A stretch of 64,000 bases of DNA from Aggregatibacter kilianii (GCF_003129965.1 NZ_NRCJ01000012.1:34889-98888); one strand, 5' to 3'. Shown: positions 1 through 9,616, counted from the first letter of the stretch. Translations and numbers: made by a program. The notes: generated by a model from the sequence alone, not told the origin.

Positions 1-99
1 AACCGTGTCGTGGTCGGTCCGGCGGGCGATCGTAATGCGGCGGTGAAAATGCAGGAAAAAGCCAAAAGTGTGATTAGTTGCGTCGTTATCGGCATGTAA
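1..99 (+). CDS. ftsN: C-terminal end of an SPOR-domain protein, probably FtsN (partial)
   Basis: Only the last 32 codons are present; they run open from the first base to a TAA at 97-99. The residues NRVVVGP, a short acidic/alanine stretch and a final CVVIGM resemble the last strand-helix-strand of an SPOR (septal peptidoglycan-binding) domain, and NRVVIGP followed by a late Cys near the C-terminus is typical of the cell-division protein FtsN. FtsN activates septal peptidoglycan synthesis in the periplasm. The assignment to FtsN rather than another SPOR protein (DedD, RlpA) is inference from this short tail. Confidence 0.55.
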   Translation, partial: NRVVVGPAGDRNAAVKMQEKAKSVISCVVIGM

Positions 100-114
100 T
101 ATATCGGGCAACGG

Positions 115-147
115 AAAAAGTGCGGTGAAAAATCACCGCACTTTTTT
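115..147 (+). terminator. Rho-independent terminator built from an inverted uptake-sequence pair
   Basis: A 14-bp perfect stem (115-128 with 133-146, loop AAAA) contains AAGTGCGGT on one arm and its complement on the other, followed by T's. It lies 16 nt after the SPOR gene stop. Uptake sequences arranged as terminators are well known in Pasteurellaceae. Confidence 0.85.
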
Positions 148-181
148 ATTTTTAGCTTGCCAAAAAAGAAAAAATCAATAA

Positions 182-199
182 AATGAACGAACGTTCATT
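182..199. promoter_or_regulatory. Palindromic operator upstream of the TetR/efflux operon
   Basis: A perfect inverted repeat, AATGAACG-AA-CGTTCATT, lies about 100 bp upstream of the TetR-family gene. Dyads of this size and sequence style (TGAACG/CGTTCA) are typical TetR/AcrR-family operators, so autoregulation of the acrRAB-like operon is likely. Binding is inferred, not shown. Confidence 0.6.
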
Positions 200-297
200 C
201 AGTGCTAATGTATTTGCTGTTTGTAACCTACCTAAATGTGCGACCTGAGCAACATGTTTGCCGCACGTCTAACGATTAACTCAATTTTATTTTTACT

Positions 298-867
298 ATG
301 CATCAATCTGAAACAGATATGATCGAGCGGATTTTCACCGCCACCAATGATCTGATGGCGACGGTGGGCTTGCCAAATTTGTCAATGCACAAGATTGCTA
401 AAGAGGCGAAAATCTCACCGGGGACAATTTATATTTATTTTAAAAATAAAGATGAATTGCTGACTCAGTTTGCTCGATATATTTTCCGAAATTTTCAAGA
501 TGTGCTGAAAGACGGTTACGACGAAAAACAGCCGTTTTTTCAACAATATCGAAGAATGTGGTGGAATATCTGGCACTTTTTAGAGTCTGAACCCACTATC
601 ATGGCGAATATGGGGCAATATGAATCTTTGCCCGGTTTTTCGCAAGTATGCCGCGAATGGGAAAATACCAGCGTTTGGTTTCATTTTTGTGAGAAAGCCA
701 AAGAAGCTGGTGAATTATGCGACTTGCCGGCGCACATTTTATTTGCCATCTCTTTGGCTAGTGCGTTGAACATTGCGGATAAAAATACACATTTTTCCCA
801 AGAAGTTTCAACAGAGATGCTGGAGTCCGTGATTGAGCGGACTTGGCGTGCTGTTAAAAATCAATAA
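298..867 (+). CDS. acrR: TetR/AcrR-family transcriptional repressor
   Basis: A 189-residue protein with an N-terminal TetR helix-turn-helix at about residues 23-55 (IAKEAKISPGTIYIYFKNKD) and a helical ligand-binding C-terminal part. It is the first gene of an operon with a membrane fusion protein and an RND pump, so it most likely represses that pump and responds to pump substrates. No clear Shine-Dalgarno precedes ATG 298; a second Met at codon 8 is an alternative start. A palindromic operator lies at 182-199. The stop is 26 bp before the next start. The order matches the acrR-acrA-acrB locus I recall from Haemophilus; the symbol is used by position and family. Confidence 0.85.
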   Translation: MHQSETDMIERIFTATNDLMATVGLPNLSMHKIAKEAKISPGTIYIYFKNKDELLTQFARYIFRNFQDVLKDGYDEKQPFFQQYRRMWWNIWHFLESEPTIMANMGQYESLPGFSQVCREWENTSVWFHFCEKAKEAGELCDLPAHILFAISLASALNIADKNTHFSQEVSTEMLESVIERTWRAVKNQ

Positions 868-895
868 TTACTTAAGAGATATTTACGGAGTTTTT

Positions 896-2092
896 ATGAG
901 TTCCACTCAAATCAACAGACCAAAGCGTTCCCATGTTTTCTTCTTGAAACTGGCTTTGGGCGTATTCGTATTACTTTTCGTCGCCATGATTGTGATGAAT
1001 TACATGAAATCAAAAGGCATTGCGGATTTCCTTGCCAATCAAGGTGAAACCCCGTCTCCGGTGACGGCGATGACCGTCACGGCGCAACAATGGACACCGG
1101 TAATTGAAACTACCGGGTTGGTGCGCCCGAACCAGGGGGCCATGTTGAGCGCGCAAAGTGCGGGTACTATTTCCAAAGTTTTAGTCACCAACGGGCAAAC
1201 CGTGAAAAAAGGCGATTTGCTGGTGGAATTGGACAGTTCCGTTGAACGTGCCAGTTTGCAGGCTGCCGAAGCGCAAGTGATTTCATTGCGTCAAACTTAT
1301 CAACGTTACGCAAACTTAGCGAAAAGCGGCGGTGTTTCCCGTCAGGAATTAGACAACGCGAAAGCGGCGTATGATGCACAGGTTGCCAACGTGGAATCTT
1401 TAAAAGCCACCGTTGAACGTCGCCAAATCCTTGCGCCATTTGATGGTAAAGCGGGTATCGTGAAAGTGAATGTGGGGCAATATGTGTCAAACGGTACGGA
1501 AATCGTGCGCGTGGAAGACCGCAGTTCCATGAAAGTGGATTTTTCTATTGCTCAAAACTTGTTGGATGAGTTGCGTCTTGGTCAAAAAGTCACGGCAACC
1601 GCCGATGCCCGCTTGGGTGAAACTTTTGCGGCGAAAGTGACCGCTATTGAGCCGGCAATCAGTTCTTCTACCGGTTTGGTTGACGTGCAGGCGACTTTTG
1701 AGCCGGAAGACGGTGCAAAATTGTTATCCGGTATGTTTACCCGTTTGAACGTGGCATTGCCGACGGAATACGATCAAATTGTGGTGCCGCAAGTGGCGGT
1801 GAGCTACAACATGTACGGCGAATCGCTTTATATTTTGACCGCACTTTCTGACGAAGAAAAAGAGAAGTTCGCCAAACAAGGCGATGTGAACAAAATGTAT
1901 CGCGCCCACCAAATCACCGTATTTACCAAAGATCGCCAAGGGATTTATTCTCAATTAAAAGGCGATGAAGTGAAATTCGGCGACAAAATCATTACCGGCG
2001 GTCAGCAAAGTTTAAGCAATGGCGCTTTAGTGATTGTTGCGGATAAACAAGGCGTGGGTACGACTCAACCGGCAAGTAAAACCAACCTCTAA
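896..2092 (+). CDS. acrA: RND efflux periplasmic adaptor (membrane fusion protein, HlyD/AcrA family)
   Basis: A 398-residue adaptor linking an inner-membrane RND pump to an outer-membrane TolC channel. ATG 896 has ACGGAG at 885-890; earlier in-frame starts overlap the TetR gene and lack a ribosome site. Residues about 15-40 form one membrane anchor with no lipobox, unlike E. coli AcrA. A lipoyl half-motif (SAGTISKVLVTNGQTVKKGD) comes next, then a coiled-coil hairpin (about 115-175), the second lipoyl half (ILAPFDGKAG) and beta-barrel domains. The RND gene follows 13 nt later, so the two are co-translated. The TolC partner is not in this window. Confidence 0.9.
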   Translation: MSSTQINRPKRSHVFFLKLALGVFVLLFVAMIVMNYMKSKGIADFLANQGETPSPVTAMTVTAQQWTPVIETTGLVRPNQGAMLSAQSAGTISKVLVTNGQTVKKGDLLVELDSSVERASLQAAEAQVISLRQTYQRYANLAKSGGVSRQELDNAKAAYDAQVANVESLKATVERRQILAPFDGKAGIVKVNVGQYVSNGTEIVRVEDRSSMKVDFSIAQNLLDELRLGQKVTATADARLGETFAAKVTAIEPAISSSTGLVDVQATFEPEDGAKLLSGMFTRLNVALPTEYDQIVVPQVAVSYNMYGESLYILTALSDEEKEKFAKQGDVNKMYRAHQITVFTKDRQGIYSQLKGDEVKFGDKIITGGQQSLSNGALVIVADKQGVGTTQPASKTNL

Positions 2093-2105
2093 TTAGGAAT
2101 AGCGA

Positions 2106-5100
2106 ATGAAATTTACCGATATATTTATTCGACGCCCGGTACTTGCGGTTTCAATCAGCCTGTTAATTATCATCCTTGGCTTGCAGGCGATTTCCAAACT
2201 GGCGGTGCGTGAATATCCTAAAATGACCACAACCGTAATTCAGGTTTCTACCGCTTATCCCGGCGCGGATGCCAATTTGATTCAGGCGTTTGTTACCTCG
2301 AAAATTGAAGAAGCGGTAGCGCAGGCGGACAACGTGGATTATATGTCTTCCACCAGTAGTCCTAGCAGTTCTACCATTACGGTGAAAATGAAGTTAAATA
2401 CCGATCCGAACGCGGCACTTGCCGATGTGCTGGCGAAGGTTAACTCCGTGCGTTCCGAGTTACCAAGCGGTATTGAAGACCCAACTGTGACCTCTTCAAC
2501 CGGTGGTTCGGGGATTATGTATATTAGTTTCCGCTCCAACAAATTAGATGCCAGCCAGGTAACCGACTATATTCAGCGTGTGGTAAAACCGCAGTTCTTT
2601 ACCGTTGAAGGGGTGGCGAGTGTCGAAATTTTCGGTGCGTCCGAATACGCGCTACGTATTTGGTTGGATCCGCAAAAAATGGCGGCGCAAAATCTTTCTG
2701 CGACGCAAGTGATGTCCGCGTTGTCTGCAAATAACGTGCAAACGGCAGCGGGTAACGACAACGGTTTTTACGTGGTCTATAAAAACAAAGTGGATACCAC
2801 CACCAAATCTGTGGATGAATTAAGCAAGCTCATTGTGTATTCCAGTGGCGATAAATTGGTGCGCTTGCGTGATATTGCGGATATTGAACTGAATAAATCC
2901 AGCGATAATGCCCGTGCGGTTGCCAATGGTTCCGACTCCGTGGTGTTGGCGATTAATCCGACGTCTTCCGCGAATCCGTTAACTGTGGCGGAAAAAATCC
3001 TGCCGTTGTATGAAAGCATTAAAAATAATTTACCGGATACGATTCAAACGGACATTTTATATGACCGCACTATCGCCATTAATAACTCCATCGACGAAGT
3101 GGTGAAAACTATTATTGAGGCGACCATTATCGTATTGGTGGTGATCACCATGTTTATCGGTTCCTTCCGTGCGATTTTGATTCCGGTGATTACCATTCCG
3201 ATTTCCCTTATCGGGGTAATCATGATGCTGCAAACTCTGGATTTCTCCATTAACCTGATGACCTTACTTGCCTTGATTTTGGCAATCGGTTTGGTGGTGG
3301 ATGACGCCATTGTGGTATTGGAAAACGTAGACCGTCACATTAAGCTCGGTGAAACGCCGTTCCGTGCGGCGATTATCGGTACCCGTGAAATTGCCGTGCC
3401 GGTCATTTCCATGACTATCGCCCTGATTGCGGTATATTCTCCGATGGCGTTAATGGGCGGAATTACCGGAACCTTGTTCAAAGAGTTCGCCTTAACCCTT
3501 GCGGGTGCGGTGTTTATTTCCGGTATCGTGGCGTTGACCCTTTCGCCGATGATGACCAGTAAATTGCTGAAAGATCACGACAAACCAAGCAAATTGGAAG
3601 AACGTGTGAACCGCACCTTAACCAAGGTCAATAATATTTACGCGTACATTTTGGATTTAGTGATGATGAACCGTAAATGTATGTTGGTGTTTGCGGCAAT
3701 TATTTTTGCTACGTTGCCGGTGCTGTTTAAATCCCTTTCCAGCGAACTCACGCCGGCAGAAGATAAAGGCGCGTTCCTTGCCATCGGTTCTGCCCCTTCT
3801 AACGTGAACGTGGATTACGTGCAGGCAGCAATGGCGCCGTATCAAGAAATCTTAACCAACACGCCGGAGGTACAGTTTGCCATGACCATTTCCGGTGTGC
3901 CGAGTACCAACCAATCCCTGAACGTGGTGACGTTAAAAGATTGGAGCGAGCGTTCTAAAAGCCAGGCGCAAGTGTTGGCCGAGTTGAACAACAAAGCGAA
4001 AGCCATTCCTGAAGTATCCGTCAGTGGCTTCGCCTTCCCGGAAATTGACACCGGGGAACAAGGCCCGCCAATTGGTTTCGTGATCAGTACTTCGAAAGAT
4101 TATGCAGATTTAGCGAATGTCGCCGGCAAATTCTTAGAGGCCATGCAAAAATCAGGTAAATTCGTTTACACCGATTTGGATTTGAAATTTGATACGGCAC
4201 AAATGCACATTAAAATCGACCGTGAAAAAGCCAGCACTTACGGCATCACCATGCAACAAATCAGTACCACATTGGGAAGTTTCCTTTCTGCGGCGACGGT
4301 TGAGCGTGTGGATATTGACGGTCGTGCCTATAAGATTATTTCCCAGGTAAAACGTGAAAACCGTTTATCACCGGAAAGCTGGAATAATTACTATGTCAGC
4401 GCAGCAAATGGCACTTCCGTTCCGTTAAGCAGCTTAATCACGATGACCTTGGAACCGCAACCAAGCTCTTTACCGCGTTTCAGCCAGTTAAACTCTGCGG
4501 TGATCAGCGCCGTACCAATGCCGGGTTCTTCCATCGGCGATGCCATCCAATGGTTGCAGGACAGCGCGACGGATTTGTTACCGCAAGGTTATAATTACGA
4601 CTTCAAAGGCGAAGCGCGTCAGTTGGTGCAAGAAGGCAATGCCTTGGCGGTGACTTTCGTGTTGGCGGTGATCATCATTTTCTTGGTGTTGGCGATTCAG
4701 TTCGAATCCATTCGCGATCCGCTGGTTATCATGATTTCCGTACCATTGGCGATCAGTGGGGCATTGTTGGCACTGAACTTCTTCGGCTTTATCGGTGTGG
4801 CGGGCAGTACCCTGAACATCTATTCTCAAGTGGGCTTGATTACACTGGTCGGCTTAATCACCAAACACGGTATTTTGATGTGTGAAGTGGCGAAAGAAGA
4901 GCAGCTAAATCACGGTAAAACCCGTATTGAAGCCATTACCGAAGCGGCAAAAGTGCGGTTACGTCCGATTCTGATGACCACCGCCGCGATGATTGCAGGT
5001 CTTATTCCGTTGCTTTATGCAACAGGCGCGGGCGCGGTATCCCGTTTCAGTATCGGTATCGTGATCGTTGCAGGCTTGGCAATCGGTACGCTGTTTACCT

Positions 5101-5204
5101 TGTTTGTGTTGCCGGTGATTTACTCTTACATTGCAAGCGAACACAAGCCGTTACCGGAATTTGATGAAAGTATCAAGCCGATTGAAGGCGAGATTAATCA
5201 TTAA
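2106..5204 (+). CDS. acrB: RND multidrug efflux pump, inner-membrane transporter (AcrB/MexB-like)
   Basis: At 1032 residues this is full length for the hydrophobe/amphiphile RND family. It has the N-terminal membrane helix (FIRRPVLAVSISLLIIILGL), two large periplasmic loops and two six-helix membrane halves. The proton-relay residues are visible: paired Asp in VVDDAIVVLENV (TM4) and Lys in GLITKHGILM (TM10). It should export drugs, dyes or detergents by proton antiport with the adaptor encoded just upstream. A terminator made of paired uptake sequences follows directly. Substrate range cannot be read from sequence. Confidence 0.93.
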   Translation: MKFTDIFIRRPVLAVSISLLIIILGLQAISKLAVREYPKMTTTVIQVSTAYPGADANLIQAFVTSKIEEAVAQADNVDYMSSTSSPSSSTITVKMKLNTDPNAALADVLAKVNSVRSELPSGIEDPTVTSSTGGSGIMYISFRSNKLDASQVTDYIQRVVKPQFFTVEGVASVEIFGASEYALRIWLDPQKMAAQNLSATQVMSALSANNVQTAAGNDNGFYVVYKNKVDTTTKSVDELSKLIVYSSGDKLVRLRDIADIELNKSSDNARAVANGSDSVVLAINPTSSANPLTVAEKILPLYESIKNNLPDTIQTDILYDRTIAINNSIDEVVKTIIEATIIVLVVITMFIGSFRAILIPVITIPISLIGVIMMLQTLDFSINLMTLLALILAIGLVVDDAIVVLENVDRHIKLGETPFRAAIIGTREIAVPVISMTIALIAVYSPMALMGGITGTLFKEFALTLAGAVFISGIVALTLSPMMTSKLLKDHDKPSKLEERVNRTLTKVNNIYAYILDLVMMNRKCMLVFAAIIFATLPVLFKSLSSELTPAEDKGAFLAIGSAPSNVNVDYVQAAMAPYQEILTNTPEVQFAMTISGVPSTNQSLNVVTLKDWSERSKSQAQVLAELNNKAKAIPEVSVSGFAFPEIDTGEQGPPIGFVISTSKDYADLANVAGKFLEAMQKSGKFVYTDLDLKFDTAQMHIKIDREKASTYGITMQQISTTLGSFLSAATVERVDIDGRAYKIISQVKRENRLSPESWNNYYVSAANGTSVPLSSLITMTLEPQPSSLPRFSQLNSAVISAVPMPGSSIGDAIQWLQDSATDLLPQGYNYDFKGEARQLVQEGNALAVTFVLAVIIIFLVLAIQFESIRDPLVIMISVPLAISGALLALNFFGFIGVAGSTLNIYSQVGLITLVGLITKHGILMCEVAKEEQLNHGKTRIEAITEAAKVRLRPILMTTAAMIAGLIPLLYATGAGAVSRFSIGIVIVAGLAIGTLFTLFVLPVIYSYIASEHKPLPEFDESIKPIEGEINH

Positions 5205-5225
5205 CCAAATTTGTTTGTAGAACCC

Positions 5226-5260
5226 ACCGCACTTTTGAGCAATCAAAGTGCGGTTTTTTA
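5226..5260 (+). terminator. Terminator after acrB (paired uptake sequences)
   Basis: ACCGCACTTTTG and CAAAGTGCGGT (5226-5237 with 5244-5254) form the stem around a short loop and are followed by six T's. It ends the efflux operon 22 nt after the acrB stop. Confidence 0.85.
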
Positions 5261-5350
5261 TTGGACAAATTTTAGTAACGTTATATTTCAAAGCATATAG
5301 TGTTGCAGTAAAATTTATCGCCGAAAACAACCGCACTTTTAGGACACCTC

Positions 5351-6151
5351 ATGACCATTTACGACATCGATTTTAACACCCTCTACAAACAACACCTCAT
5401 TCACTGCAATCATTACAATTTACCGCCTGAAAAATGGGACAAAAAAGCCGTGAAAATGGCGGAAAATCTGGTGGGCAAAGCCAGCCGTTATAATAAACAA
5501 TTATTGGAAGCCATGCAGGTGCAACCAAACGAAAGCGTGCTGGACATCGGCTGCGGGCCGGGCACCTTCGCCATTCCGTTGGCGCAGCAGGGAAGCCCGG
5601 TGTATGCCTTGGATTACAGCGCGGGTATGCTTGATGTGCTGGCGGGATATAAACAAAAGATGCAATTGGATAATTTAACCTTAATCCGTCGTTCTTGGGC
5701 GGAGAATTGGGACGACGTGCCGCAGGCGGATATCGTATTGGCATCCCGTTCTACGCTGGTGGATGATTTGGACGACATGATCGATAAACTCCGTGCCAAG
5801 GCGAAAAAGCGGGTGTATCTCACTTCTGTTACCCAACGTCATTTTTTAGACGAGGGCGTGTTTGCCGCTATCGGTCGCGACGACATCGGTTTCCCGACCT
5901 ATATTTACTTGCTGAATCGGCTTTATCAAAAGGGCATTCAAGCCAACCTGAATTTCATCGAAACGGAATCCGGTCGTTTTATGGGCGAAACCTATGAAGA
6001 TTTGCTCAATTCCGTGGAATTTTCCCTTGGTCCGTTAAATGAAAAAGAAAAAGAGGGCTTGGCGGCATTTTATCGGCAGAAACAGAAGCGTAATGAGCCT
6101 ATTGAACATGGACAGCGTAAGTGGGCATTGATTTGGTGGAATGTGGAATGA
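5351..6151 (+). CDS. Class I SAM-dependent methyltransferase, substrate unknown
   Basis: A 266-residue protein with a Rossmann-fold methyltransferase motif I (VLDIGCGPGTFAIPLA, about residues 64-79) and an acidic residue ending strand 2 (ALDYSAGMLDVL). It starts at ATG 5351 after AGGAC at 5341-5345. It stands alone between two terminators. It resembles uncharacterised methyltransferases conserved in Pasteurellaceae, and nothing in the context points to a substrate (small molecule, lipid or RNA). Confidence 0.75.
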   Translation: MTIYDIDFNTLYKQHLIHCNHYNLPPEKWDKKAVKMAENLVGKASRYNKQLLEAMQVQPNESVLDIGCGPGTFAIPLAQQGSPVYALDYSAGMLDVLAGYKQKMQLDNLTLIRRSWAENWDDVPQADIVLASRSTLVDDLDDMIDKLRAKAKKRVYLTSVTQRHFLDEGVFAAIGRDDIGFPTYIYLLNRLYQKGIQANLNFIETESGRFMGETYEDLLNSVEFSLGPLNEKEKEGLAAFYRQKQKRNEPIEHGQRKWALIWWNVE

Positions 6152-6184
6152 AAAGTGCGGTCACAAAAAACAACGTTTTTTGAA

Positions 6185-6237
6185 CGTTGGCTTTGCCAAC
6201 GGCCCCAACGGGGCGAATAAATCACCTTAGTGATTTA
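6185..6237. terminator. Cluster of three hairpins between convergent genes
   Basis: Three adjacent inverted repeats: CGTTGGC-TTT-GCCAACG (6185-6201), GCCCC-AAC-GGGGC (6202-6214) and TAAATCAC-CTTA-GTGATTTA (6218-6237). They lie between the convergent methyltransferase and peroxidase genes, so a bidirectional termination or mRNA-end function is likely. None has a long T-tract, which weakens a classical terminator call. Confidence 0.45.
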
Positions 6238-6296
6238 TGAGTAATTTTTCAATGTGTTTTTATGTGAGGCGGGTCCTGTGCCCGCCCGTGAAATCC

Positions 6297-7229
6297 TTAT
6301 TCCGAAAATTCATCCAACATATCCAATGTCGGCACGAAAAATAAGGTACCGGTTTTGGCGTGGCTGAAATCTAAAATGCGGTCGTAGTTGCCTTTCGGCT
6401 TGCCGATAAACATATTGGATAGCATTTTTTGCACGGTTTTGAAGGTGCTGGCGTAGCTGATGAAGTAAGTGCCCATTTCATTGGCGCCGGCGTTGCCGAA
6501 CGGCATATTGTCGCGTACCACTTTCAAATCGTCGCCCACATTCGCCAAAGCAACGTGGGAGTTGCTTGGTTTGCTGTCGTCATCCAATTCAATGTCGTCC
6601 TGTTTGGTGCGTCCGATGACTTTTTCTTGCTCGCTCACCGGTAATTTGCGCCACGCGTTCATGTCATGCACATATTTCTGTACGAATAAATAACTGCCAC
6701 CTTTATATTCCGGATCTTCATCGCCGATAATGGCAAAAAATTCCCGTTCTTTCGGTGTTTGCGGATTTTCCGTGCCGTCCACGAAACCGAGAATGGAACG
6801 TCCGTCCCAATAACGAAAGCCGTGCACTTCTTCCACGCAATCGGCGACTTCGTGTAGCAAATCGGTAATCACGGCGGAAATGTCATACACCAAGCTTTTT
6901 TCTACGGCGCGAATGTGAAAATGCAGGTCGCCGCGGGTAGATACCGCCGTGTGTTTTTCGCCTTTAATGGGTTTGAATTCCGCCAATTCTTTTGGCAGCG
7001 GTTGCGGTAAATCCAATTGTCGCCACGCCTGATAGCCGATGCCCATGACGCAACTGGCGGCACTATGCGGAAAGCGGTTATTGGTTGAATTATTAATGTT
7101 TAACATTAATGCGCACAGGCGTTTGAATGTGTCTTTCACCTCCACGCCGTCTTTAAAATTCCACACCATAAACACCGTATTGGCATTGGGTTCATCGGTG
7201 ACTTTTTGCGGTTGTGCAGCAAATTCCAT
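6297..7229 (-). CDS. yfeX: DyP-type heme peroxidase (YfeX-like)
   Basis: A 310-residue dye-decolorizing peroxidase of the short cytoplasmic class. The family signature GFVDGTENP (GXXDG, about residues 148-156) carries the catalytic Asp; His in SNSHVALANV (about 225) is the likely proximal heme ligand, and a conserved Arg/Asn stretch (RDNMPFGNAG) follows. The start is ATG 7229 with AGAGGAC just upstream; an in-frame extension to 7298 is not needed. No Tat or Sec signal is seen, unlike EfeB, which favours YfeX (porphyrinogen or deferrochelatase-type activity, debated in the literature). Transcribed divergently from corA. Confidence 0.88.
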   Translation of the reverse strand: MEFAAQPQKVTDEPNANTVFMVWNFKDGVEVKDTFKRLCALMLNINNSTNNRFPHSAASCVMGIGYQAWRQLDLPQPLPKELAEFKPIKGEKHTAVSTRGDLHFHIRAVEKSLVYDISAVITDLLHEVADCVEEVHGFRYWDGRSILGFVDGTENPQTPKEREFFAIIGDEDPEYKGGSYLFVQKYVHDMNAWRKLPVSEQEKVIGRTKQDDIELDDDSKPSNSHVALANVGDDLKVVRDNMPFGNAGANEMGTYFISYASTFKTVQKMLSNMFIGKPKGNYDRILDFSHAKTGTLFFVPTLDMLDEFSE

Positions 7230-7410
7230 GGTTTTGTCCTCTGTCTGAAAAGTAATCGTTAGGTGCGTTATTATAAGAAAGCCGATTGGATTTTTCAAAG
7301 CATAACGCCTTGACGAATCAGGCGTTCAGGCGTAACATTGCGCGCGATTTAGTAACAAGAGGACACACACTTTGGACAGTCACAGTCGATACCGAACGGA
7401 GTTTTCACTG

Positions 7411-7502
7411 TAACTATCGCCCGTCTCACTTATCGGCGATGGTTTAGTCGGTAAGTTTCTTTTACCTTTCTCTTTTTCGGCATCTTTTTCGTCAGACGAA
7501 AA
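7411..7502 (+). promoter_or_regulatory. Structured 5' leader upstream of corA
   Basis: The 428-bp gap between yfeX and corA holds no convincing gene. It contains a 10-bp stem AACTATCGCC/GGCGATGGTT (7412-7421 with 7435-7444, one T·G pair, 13-nt loop), then TTTTCGT-CAG-ACGAAAA (7486-7502), then GTCGTT/AACGAC flanking an uptake sequence near 7540-7575. Such a long structured leader before an Mg/Co/Ni channel gene could be a metal-sensing element. I do not recognise it as a known riboswitch class. Confidence 0.35.
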
Positions 7503-7657
7503 TTTGCAAAAAATTCATTCATTACCGCTTTCTTTTTTGTCGTTAAAAAACACGCGTAAAAACGACCGCACTTTTGATCGCTGTTGTCTTGTAATGTCTT
7601 ATTCGTTTGATGTTTTGTTCATCGTGTTGTGCGATATCCAACCGGGAGTATGACAAA

Positions 7658-8605
7658 ATGATAAATGCCTTTGCCCTTGAAGATGCCCGCCTGGTTCGCA
7701 TTGACGAAACCACCGAGCCGTTAAACACCGCCATTTGGATCGATTTGTTGGAACCGACCGTGGAAGAGCGTGAAACGTTGCAGGAAAATTTGGGTCAGAG
7801 TTTGGCATCGTTTCTGGAATTGGAAGACATTGAAGCGTCCGCGCGTTTTTTTGAAGACGAAGACGGCTTGCACCTTCACTCGTTTTTTTATTGTGAAGAT
7901 GAAAACGACTATGCGGATTTAGCCAGCGTGGCGTTTACCATTCGCGACGGGCGTTTATTTACCCTGCGCGATCGCGAATTGCCGGCGTTCCGTTTATATC
8001 GTATGCGTTCCCGCAATCAGCGTTTAATCGAATGTAATTCCTACGAATTATTGCTGGATTTATTTGAAACTAAAATCGAGCAGTTGGCGGACGTGATTGA
8101 AAACGTGTACGCAGATTTGGAAAAATTAAGTCGCGTGGTGTTAAACGGAACGCAAGGCGAGGCCTTTGACGAAGCCTTGGCGACCCTAACGGAACAAGAA
8201 GACACCAGTTCCAAAGTGCGTTTGTGCTTGATGGATACGCAGCGCGCGTTAAGTTTCTTGGTGCGCAAAACCCGCTTGCCGGCAAATCAGTTGGAGCAGG
8301 CGCGTGAAATTTTACGAGACATTGAGTCCTTACAGCCGCATAATGAGTCCCTGTTCCAAAAAGTGAACTTTTTACTGCAAGCGGCGATGGGTTTTATCAA
8401 TATCGAACAAAACCGTATTATCAAAATCTTCTCCGTTGTATCGGTGATTTTTCTGCCGCCGACCTTGGTGGCGTCCAACTACGGCATGAACTTCAGCGAT
8501 ATGCCGGAGCTCGGGTTAAAATTCGGTTATCCAATGGCATTGGGATTAATGGCACTGGCGGCATTTGCGCCGTACTGGTATTTCAAACGCAAAGGCTGGT
8601 TATAA
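7658..8605 (+). CDS. corA: CorA magnesium/cobalt transport channel
   Basis: A 315-residue protein nearly colinear with E. coli CorA. It has a long cytoplasmic funnel domain with [19 protein letters not shown], the stalk helix, and two C-terminal membrane helices joined by the diagnostic YGMN selectivity motif (about residue 277), ending in positively charged KRKGWL. The start is ATG 7658 after GGGAG at 7644-7648; a longer in-frame extension from 7607 lacks homology. The channel brings Mg2+ (and Co2+/Ni2+) across the inner membrane as a pentamer. yggT follows 14 nt later, so these form one transcript behind a long structured leader. Confidence 0.96.
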   Translation: MINAFALEDARLVRIDETTEPLNTAIWIDLLEPTVEERETLQENLGQSLASFLELEDIEASARFFEDEDGLHLHSFFYCEDENDYADLASVAFTIRDGRLFTLRDRELPAFRLYRMRSRNQRLIECNSYELLLDLFETKIEQLADVIENVYADLEKLSRVVLNGTQGEAFDEALATLTEQEDTSSKVRLCLMDTQRALSFLVRKTRLPANQLEQAREILRDIESLQPHNESLFQKVNFLLQAAMGFINIEQNRIIKIFSVVSVIFLPPTLVASNYGMNFSDMPELGLKFGYPMALGLMALAAFAPYWYFKRKGWL

Positions 8606-8619
8606 TTTAAGGATACAGC

Positions 8620-9180
8620 ATGAATTCAATTCAATTTCTTATTGCGACGGCGATTAGCGTCTATAGTTTTATTTTAATTTTACGCACTTGGTTTCAACTG
8701 GCAGGCGTGGATTTTTACAATCCGTTATCACAAGCCTTAGTCAAAGCTACTCAGCCGGTGGTCTCGCCGTTAAGTAAATTCGCGCCGACGGTAAAAGGCG
8801 TGAACACCGCCGCATTATTGGCGTGCTTCATTCTAGGCTTAGTGAAATTCCCATTATTAAATCTGTTCGGCATGATCGGCGGTGCATCCTTGTTTGAATA
8901 CGCCATTATCGGTGTATTAAGCGTGGTACACAGCATCGGTGAAGCCGTTTTTTATGTGTTACTGGTGGGCGCGATTTTAAGCTGGTTTAATCGCGGTGCA
9001 GGGCAGGCGCAATATATTTTGTATCAATTGAGCGAACCCGTATTACGCCCTGTGCGTAAAATCCTGCCGAATACCGGCATGATCGATTTTTCGCCGATGG
9101 TGGTGGTTTTCGTATTGTACTTACTGAATCGCGTGTTATATGACCTATTTGACGGGCTTTGGGTCGCCGCCGCGTTTTAA
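8620..9180 (+). CDS. yggT: YggT-family integral membrane protein
   Basis: A 186-residue protein with two tandem YGGT domains, each with paired hydrophobic helices ([17 protein letters not shown] near residue 15 and [14 protein letters not shown] near 120) followed by P-x-R-x-I/L-P-like segments. Length matches E. coli YggT (about 188). The family sits in the inner membrane; roles in osmotic stress or potassium handling and, in other bacteria, division-site or thylakoid organisation have been proposed. It is followed closely by yggU, as in many gammaproteobacteria. Confidence 0.9.
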   Translation: MNSIQFLIATAISVYSFILILRTWFQLAGVDFYNPLSQALVKATQPVVSPLSKFAPTVKGVNTAALLACFILGLVKFPLLNLFGMIGGASLFEYAIIGVLSVVHSIGEAVFYVLLVGAILSWFNRGAGQAQYILYQLSEPVLRPVRKILPNTGMIDFSPMVVVFVLYLLNRVLYDLFDGLWVAAAF

Positions 9181-9206
9181 GGTTCACCAAGTTTAAGGTA
9201 AAAGGT

Positions 9207-9500
9207 ATGGCGGCAGTAGAACGAAACGGCGCAGATTTGCGCCTTAGAATTTTCTTGCAACCGAAAGCCGCCAAAGATCAGATCGTCGGATTACATGACG
9301 ACGAATTGAAAATCAGCATCACCGCACCTCCTGTGGATGGGCAAGCTAACGCCCATCTGCTTAAATTCCTCAGTAAACTCTTCAAAGTTCCCAAAAGCAG
9401 CATTGTGCTGGAAAAAGGCGAACTTAATCGCCATAAACAGGTTCTAATTCCTAGCCCTAAACTTATTCCGCCGCAAATTGAATCTTATTTGAGGCCATAA
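9207..9500 (+). CDS. yggU: DUF167/YggU-family protein
   Basis: A 97-residue protein with the DUF167 pattern: [20 protein letters not shown], then [20 protein letters not shown], then SSIVLEKGE, a small alpha/beta fold of unknown biochemical role. ATG 9207 has AAAGG (9201-9205) just upstream; the frame stays open back into yggT, but those residues do not match the family. It is conserved next to yggT in Enterobacteria and Pasteurellaceae. Confidence 0.9.
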   Translation: MAAVERNGADLRLRIFLQPKAAKDQIVGLHDDELKISITAPPVDGQANAHLLKFLSKLFKVPKSSIVLEKGELNRHKQVLIPSPKLIPPQIESYLRP

Positions 9501-9616
9501 AGTTCGGTTGAATATAAGGACGTTTTTTACTGGACAAAAAACGAAATAAGCGGAAAATGGGCAACCAAATTACAACTTATTCTTATTTCTCATGATGTTA
9601 TTGCAAGGAGACTTCA

